8,549 nt of DNA, from assembly GCA_005883295.1 (NCBI GenBank), contig VAWV01000084.1:1-8549 (forward strand), given 5' to 3'. The position numbers and the translations under genes were made by a program. This DNA is from Actinomycetota bacterium. Its GTDB lineage: Bacteria; Actinomycetota; Thermoleophilia; Solirubrobacterales; Thermoleophilaceae. Below the pieces are notes generated by a model. That model saw only the letters and a program-made list of their open reading frames with translations. It ran no database searches and had not been told where the DNA came from. Below are positions 6,293 to 8,549 of this stretch, one piece after another. Position 1 is the first letter of the stretch; the number at the start of each line of letters is the position of its first letter.

Positions 6293-6742
6293 CTACCAGC
6301 TGCCGCTGGCAGGGCAGCCGCCCTGACCAGTCGGGGTGCAGGTACGGGTCACGCCAGACGAGGTCTTGGCGATGTCGAACTTGTGCGCGCCGCCGGTGGT
6401 GGCCTTGGAGACCCCCTCCACGGTGTACGAGTTCGCCGTCGCGCCTGCGACCACCGAGACCTGCCCGGCACCGGTGCCGTAGGCGAGGCCGGTGGACCCA
6501 AGCGCGGTCGAGGTATCGCAGTTCACGTAGGTCTGCTCCGTGGCGAAGCACGACTCCACCTGCGACACCATGTTGCGCGCGTCGGACTTGGCCGACGCGT
6601 CCTGGCCCTTCTCCTGCTGGCCGAGGAAGGCCGGCAGGGCGATCGCGGCAAGGATGCCGATGATCAGAATGACGACGAGGAGCTCGATCAGGGTAAAGCC
6701 GCTCTCCTCGGTCTGAATACGCTCGCGGAGCTTCCGCAGCAT
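6293..6742 (-). CDS. pilA: Type IV pilin (major-pilin-like prepilin)
   Basis: Structural subunit of the pilus fibre. The 149-residue prepilin has a 15-residue charged leader ending E-E-S-G. The class III cleavage site follows (G15 | F16), with T-L-I-E after it so that Glu falls at mature position 5. The invariant hydrophobic helix spans about 16-37. The globular part of about 110 residues is Gly/Ser/Thr-rich, with four cysteines (65, 75, 135, 143) placed for two short-range disulfides, the last pair forming a C-terminal D-region-like loop. The ATG at 6742 is fixed by a strong ribosome-binding site, AAGGAGG with 8 nt spacing. PilD encoded next downstream would process it. Expression appears controlled by a WhiG-type promoter plus a c-di-GMP riboswitch in a leader of about 180 nt. 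Calling it the major pilin is an inference from the elaborate leader and strong terminator; other minor pilins may lie elsewhere. Confidence 0.95.
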   Translation of the reverse strand: MLRKLRERIQTEESGFTLIELLVVILIIGILAAIALPAFLGQQEKGQDASAKSDARNMVSQVESCFATEQTYVNCDTSTALGSTGLAYGTGAGQVSVVAGATANSYTVEGVSKATTGGAHKFDIAKTSSGVTRTCTPTGQGGCPASGSW

Positions 6743-6743
6743 T

Positions 6744-6762
6744 GACTCGTCCTCCTTGAGTC
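6744..6762 (-). promoter_or_regulatory. Candidate Shine-Dalgarno-sequestering hairpin of the pilin leader
   Basis: On the minus strand GACTC (6762-6758) can pair with GAGTC (6748-6744), trapping the AAGGAGG ribosome-binding site (6757-6751) in a 9-nt loop directly before the ATG at 6742. A second GAGTC copy (6806-6802), just after the aptamer, could compete for GACTC. This makes translational control by the riboswitch plausible. The 5-bp stem is short, so this is a candidate only. Confidence 0.35.
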
Positions 6763-6809
6763 TCGTTTCTTGGACTGCCAGCTCCGCGGTAAGCCCCCCG
6801 GGACTCCTG

Positions 6810-6915
6810 GTCCTTGGTGGTAACCCGGCTCGGTGCTCAGGCTCAAGAGCCCCCTGAGCACCCCCGTGGTTTTGCGTCGCCGCCTTGCGGCGGTTTTGCC
6901 TTTGACACCGTGGAC
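6810..6915 (-). promoter_or_regulatory. Class I cyclic-di-GMP (GEMM) riboswitch aptamer in the pilin leader
   Basis: Read on the minus strand. P1 is formed by GTCC-ac-GGTG (6915-6906) with CACC-aa-GGAC (6819-6810). Inside it is the conserved core AAAGGCAAAACC (6903-6892), then P2 capped by a GNRA loop (CCGCC-GCAA-GGCGG style, about 6893-6880), then GACGCAAAAC (6878-6869). P3 starts with CC-AC-GG pairing to GCC-G-GG, continues as a 9-bp perfect stem (6862-6854 with 6840-6832) and a small apical GCTC/GAGC stem, and closes with GCCGGGTTACC (6828-6818). Block order matches the Vibrio Vc2 aptamer, and the guanines corresponding to G20 and G21, the intercalating A47 and C92 appear present, favouring c-di-GMP over the cGAMP variant. 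Small departures are one extra A after GGC and A for G after GACGCAAA. It lies 67 nt before the pilin ATG. Confidence 0.9.
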
Positions 6916-6926
6916 TGGCTCTTGAT

Positions 6927-6943
6927 GAGGGTTATCGACCCTC
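6927..6943. promoter_or_regulatory. Inverted repeat overlapping the pilin -10 element, possible operator
   Basis: GAGGGT-tatcg-ACCCTC is a 6-bp perfect inverted repeat with a 5-nt spacer. It covers the GTCGATAA -10 element and the predicted pilin transcription start. It could be a regulator binding site or a coincidence. Confidence 0.3.
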
Positions 6944-6959
6944 GTGGAGCGTCGCTTTA
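6932..6959 (-). promoter_or_regulatory. Sigma-28/WhiG-type promoter of the pilin gene
   Basis: On the minus strand TAAA (6959-6956), 16 nt, then GTCGATAA (6939-6932). Against the sigma-28 family consensus TAAA-N15-GCCGATAA this matches all four -35 bases and seven of eight -10 bases, with spacing one longer. The predicted start, about 6927-6924, is roughly 10 nt before the first base of riboswitch helix P1, exactly where a riboswitch-bearing transcript should begin. WhiG is the actinobacterial member of this sigma family. Confidence 0.7.
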
Positions 6960-6993
6960 ATGACAATCGGCCCCATCCAGGGGACATCCGTCC

Positions 6994-7476
6994 ATGTCGG
7001 CGATCGCGACCATCGGCGTCTACGGCTTTACCGCGGAGCGCTTCGTGGCAGCGCTTCGCGCGGCCGGCGTCACGCTCGTGCTCGACATCCGTCAGCGCCG
7101 CGGGGTGCGCGGCAGCGAGTACGCGTGGGCCAACGCGCGCCGGCTCCAGGCGAGCCTTGCGGAGGCGGGAATCGAGTACCGGCACCACAAGGAGCTCGCG
7201 CCCACTACCGAGATGCGCAGGCTGCAGTACCGCGAGGACGCCCGGCTCGGCGTCGGCCAGCGGTCGCGCGCGGCGCTCGCGCCTGAGTTCGCCGACCGCT
7301 ACAAGCGCGAGGTCCTCGACCGGGCGGACCTCGAGCGGATCGTCCTCGAGCTACCGGAGCGCGGCCTGGCGGCGCTCCTCTGCGTCGAGCGCGACCCGGA
7401 GGCCTGCCACCGATCGCTCATCGCCGAGCGCCTCGCGGCCGACCACGGCCTGCGGGTGCGGCACCTGCGGCCCTAG
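6994..7476 (+). CDS. DUF488-family protein
   Basis: A 160-residue cytoplasmic protein of the DUF488 family, whose biochemical role is not established. It opens with A-T-I-G-V-Y-G (4-10), the family's T-I-G-x-x-G strand, followed by V-L-D-I-R (the usual D-x-R), a Ser/Tyr/Trp segment, and I-E-Y-R-H-H-K-E-L in place of the common G-I-x-Y-x-x-x-x-x-L-G. Near the end is L-L-C-V-E-R-D-P-E-A-C-H-R, the family's hallmark C-x(n)-C-H-R block. The ATG at 6994 has AGGGGA about 9 nt upstream. It points away from the pilin gene, sharing a 251-bp intergenic region with it, and ends only 16 bp from the pilC stop on the other strand. It interrupts an otherwise all-minus-strand pilus locus, and nothing in it suggests a pilus role. 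Confidence 0.88.
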   Translation: MSAIATIGVYGFTAERFVAALRAAGVTLVLDIRQRRGVRGSEYAWANARRLQASLAEAGIEYRHHKELAPTTEMRRLQYREDARLGVGQRSRAALAPEFADRYKREVLDRADLERIVLELPERGLAALLCVERDPEACHRSLIAERLAADHGLRVRHLRP

Positions 7477-7492
7477 GTCAGCTGCGTCCGGG

Positions 7493-8549
7493 CTAGCGGA
7501 TCGAGTCGTAGACCTTGAACATCGGCATGTACATCGACACGACGATGAAGCCCACGATCATGCCCACCACGATGATCATCACGGGCTCGAGGATCGAGGT
7601 CAGGGCCTTGAGGCCCGCAGCCACCTCGTCCTCGTAGAAGTCGGCGATCTTCGCCAGCATGGTCTCGAGCGCGCCCGTCTCCTCGCCCACCCCGATCATC
7701 TGGGTGACCATGATCGGGAAGGCGGCCGGCTCGGCGCGCATCGGCGTGGTGAGCGACCCGCCGGCGCGTACGGACTCGCTCACGGCGTACATGGCCTTCT
7801 CGATCACCCGGTTGCCCGACGTCTTCCCTGTGATCTCGATCGCCTGGAGCATCGGCACACCGGCGCCGATCAGCGCAGAGTAGGTGCGCGAGAAGCGCGC
7901 CAGGCAGACCTTCTGCACCAGGTCGCCGATCTTCCAGGGGATCTTCAGCTTGAAGCGATCCCACTGCTCGCGGCCGCGCTCGCTGCGCTTCCACTTCCGG
8001 AAGCCGAACACGACGCCGACGGCGAACACAATCAGGAGGTACCACTGGCGCGTGACCAGGTGGGAGAACGCGATGGTGAACTTCGTGATCGTCGGCATGG
8101 TGCCGTGGAACTGCTTGAACACCTTCTCGAAGACCGGGACCAGGAAGGTGACCAGCGCGAGCAGGACGATGAGGGCGAAGCTCGAGATCAGGATCGGGTA
8201 GAGCATCGCCGCCTTCACCTGACGGCGCAGCGAGTCGTCCTTCTCGAGCTGGTCGGCGACGCGATCGAGCGTCTCCTCCAGGATCCCTCCCACCTCACCG
8301 GCGCCGACCATGGCGATGTAGAGGTCGTTGAAGATGTCGGGGTGGCGGCCGAGCGCGTCGGAGAGCGCGAGGCCCGCCTCCACGTCCATCCGCACCTGCG
8401 TGATGGCCCCGCGGAACTTGTCGCTGCGCGCCTGCTCCTCGAGCACGTAGAGAGCGCGGAGGAGCGACATGCCCGACGAGATCATCGTGGCGAGCTGGCG
8501 CGTGGCGATCGTCAGCTCCTGCGGCTTGACCCGCTTCCAGCGGCCGACG
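7493..8549 (-). CDS. pilC: PilC, T4P inner-membrane platform protein (5' end beyond window)
   Basis: Polytopic inner-membrane protein on which the extension and retraction ATPases act to add or remove pilins. The visible 351 residues begin V-G-R-W-K-R-V-K-P-Q-E-L, the usual linker before the first GspF domain, so about 50 N-terminal residues are missing and the frame is open to the right edge. Two tandem GspF domains are seen. The first has R-Q-L-A-T-M-I-S-S-G near residue 17 and G-A-G-E-V-G-G-I-L-E near 82; the second has F-S-R-T-Y-S-A-L-I-G-A-G-V-P near 219 and G-V-G-E-E-T-G-A-L-E near 286. Membrane helices lie at about 116-138, 168-183 and 322-342. The end, M-Y-M-P-M-F-K-V-Y-D-S-I, is typical. 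Genes for the motor ATPases PilB and PilT are probably just beyond the right edge. Confidence 0.97.
   Translation of the reverse strand, partial: VGRWKRVKPQELTIATRQLATMISSGMSLLRALYVLEEQARSDKFRGAITQVRMDVEAGLALSDALGRHPDIFNDLYIAMVGAGEVGGILEETLDRVADQLEKDDSLRRQVKAAMLYPILISSFALIVLLALVTFLVPVFEKVFKQFHGTMPTITKFTIAFSHLVTRQWYLLIVFAVGVVFGFRKWKRSERGREQWDRFKLKIPWKIGDLVQKVCLARFSRTYSALIGAGVPMLQAIEITGKTSGNRVIEKAMYAVSESVRAGGSLTTPMRAEPAAFPIMVTQMIGVGEETGALETMLAKIADFYEDEVAAGLKALTSILEPVMIIVVGMIVGFIVVSMYMPMFKVYDSIR

Noticed and set aside
4422..6326. Two roughly 310-codon plus-strand frames opposite pilM and pilD
   Set aside because: Asp/Arg/His-rich shadow composition and no family motifs; opposite strands carry unmistakable pilM and pilD.
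6810..6915. cGAMP-specific (GEMM-Ib) rather than c-di-GMP riboswitch
   Set aside because: Two guanines precede the conserved C in the first core block, so the position equivalent to G20 appears to be G, not the A of the cGAMP variant; the alignment is by eye.
1..8549. CRISPR arrays, insertion sequences, tRNA or rRNA genes
   Set aside because: No regularly spaced direct repeats, transposase motifs or tRNA/rRNA signatures were seen on either strand.

Overview
The window is high-GC DNA that looks like a deep-branching actinobacterium. Thermoleophilia (Solirubrobacterales-like) or Rubrobacteria would fit best, judging by GC-rich codon use, the actinobacterial-style type IV pilus (T4P) genes and the way the pilus locus abuts aroC-aroK. 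This placement is inference; no rRNA or marker gene is present.

Layout. Positions 1-1668 (minus strand) hold the shikimate-pathway pair aroC (chorismate synthase) and aroK (shikimate kinase, cut by the left edge), overlapping by 13 bp. A small hydrophobic protein of unknown function lies at 1742-1987 (plus strand), followed by a perfect hairpin that can serve as a shared terminator. Positions 2056-5309 (minus strand) hold pilM, pilN, pilO and an unnamed bitopic membrane protein in the PilP position. Each is joined to the next by a 4-bp ATGA stop/start overlap. Upstream lie pilD (prepilin peptidase, 5367-6113), a strong terminator, and the major-pilin-like gene (6293-6742). A divergent DUF488-family gene (6994-7476, plus strand) sits between the pilin and pilC (7493 to the right edge, minus strand, 5' end missing).

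Regulation is the highlight. The pilin leader contains what I read as a class I cyclic-di-GMP (GEMM) riboswitch at 6810-6915, with P1, the GNRA-capped P2, a long P3 and the conserved core motifs all recognisable. About 10 nt before the aptamer would begin lies a sigma-28/WhiG-type promoter, TAAA-N16-GTCGATAA. The same element recurs before pilM (TAAA-N15-GTCGATAC) and, more weakly, before pilD (TCAA-N16-GCCGATCT). In Rubrobacter the c-di-GMP-dependent anti-sigma RsiG and WhiG are known to control T4P. This locus therefore suggests c-di-GMP acts twice on one pilin gene, once through sigma factor release and once through the leader RNA.

A caution on the sequence: pilN, pilO and the PilP-position gene each contain a single-base frameshift in a Ser/Thr/Gly/Pro/Ala-rich linker, while all their ATGA junctions are intact. 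Consensus errors are the simplest explanation, but real mutations are not excluded.
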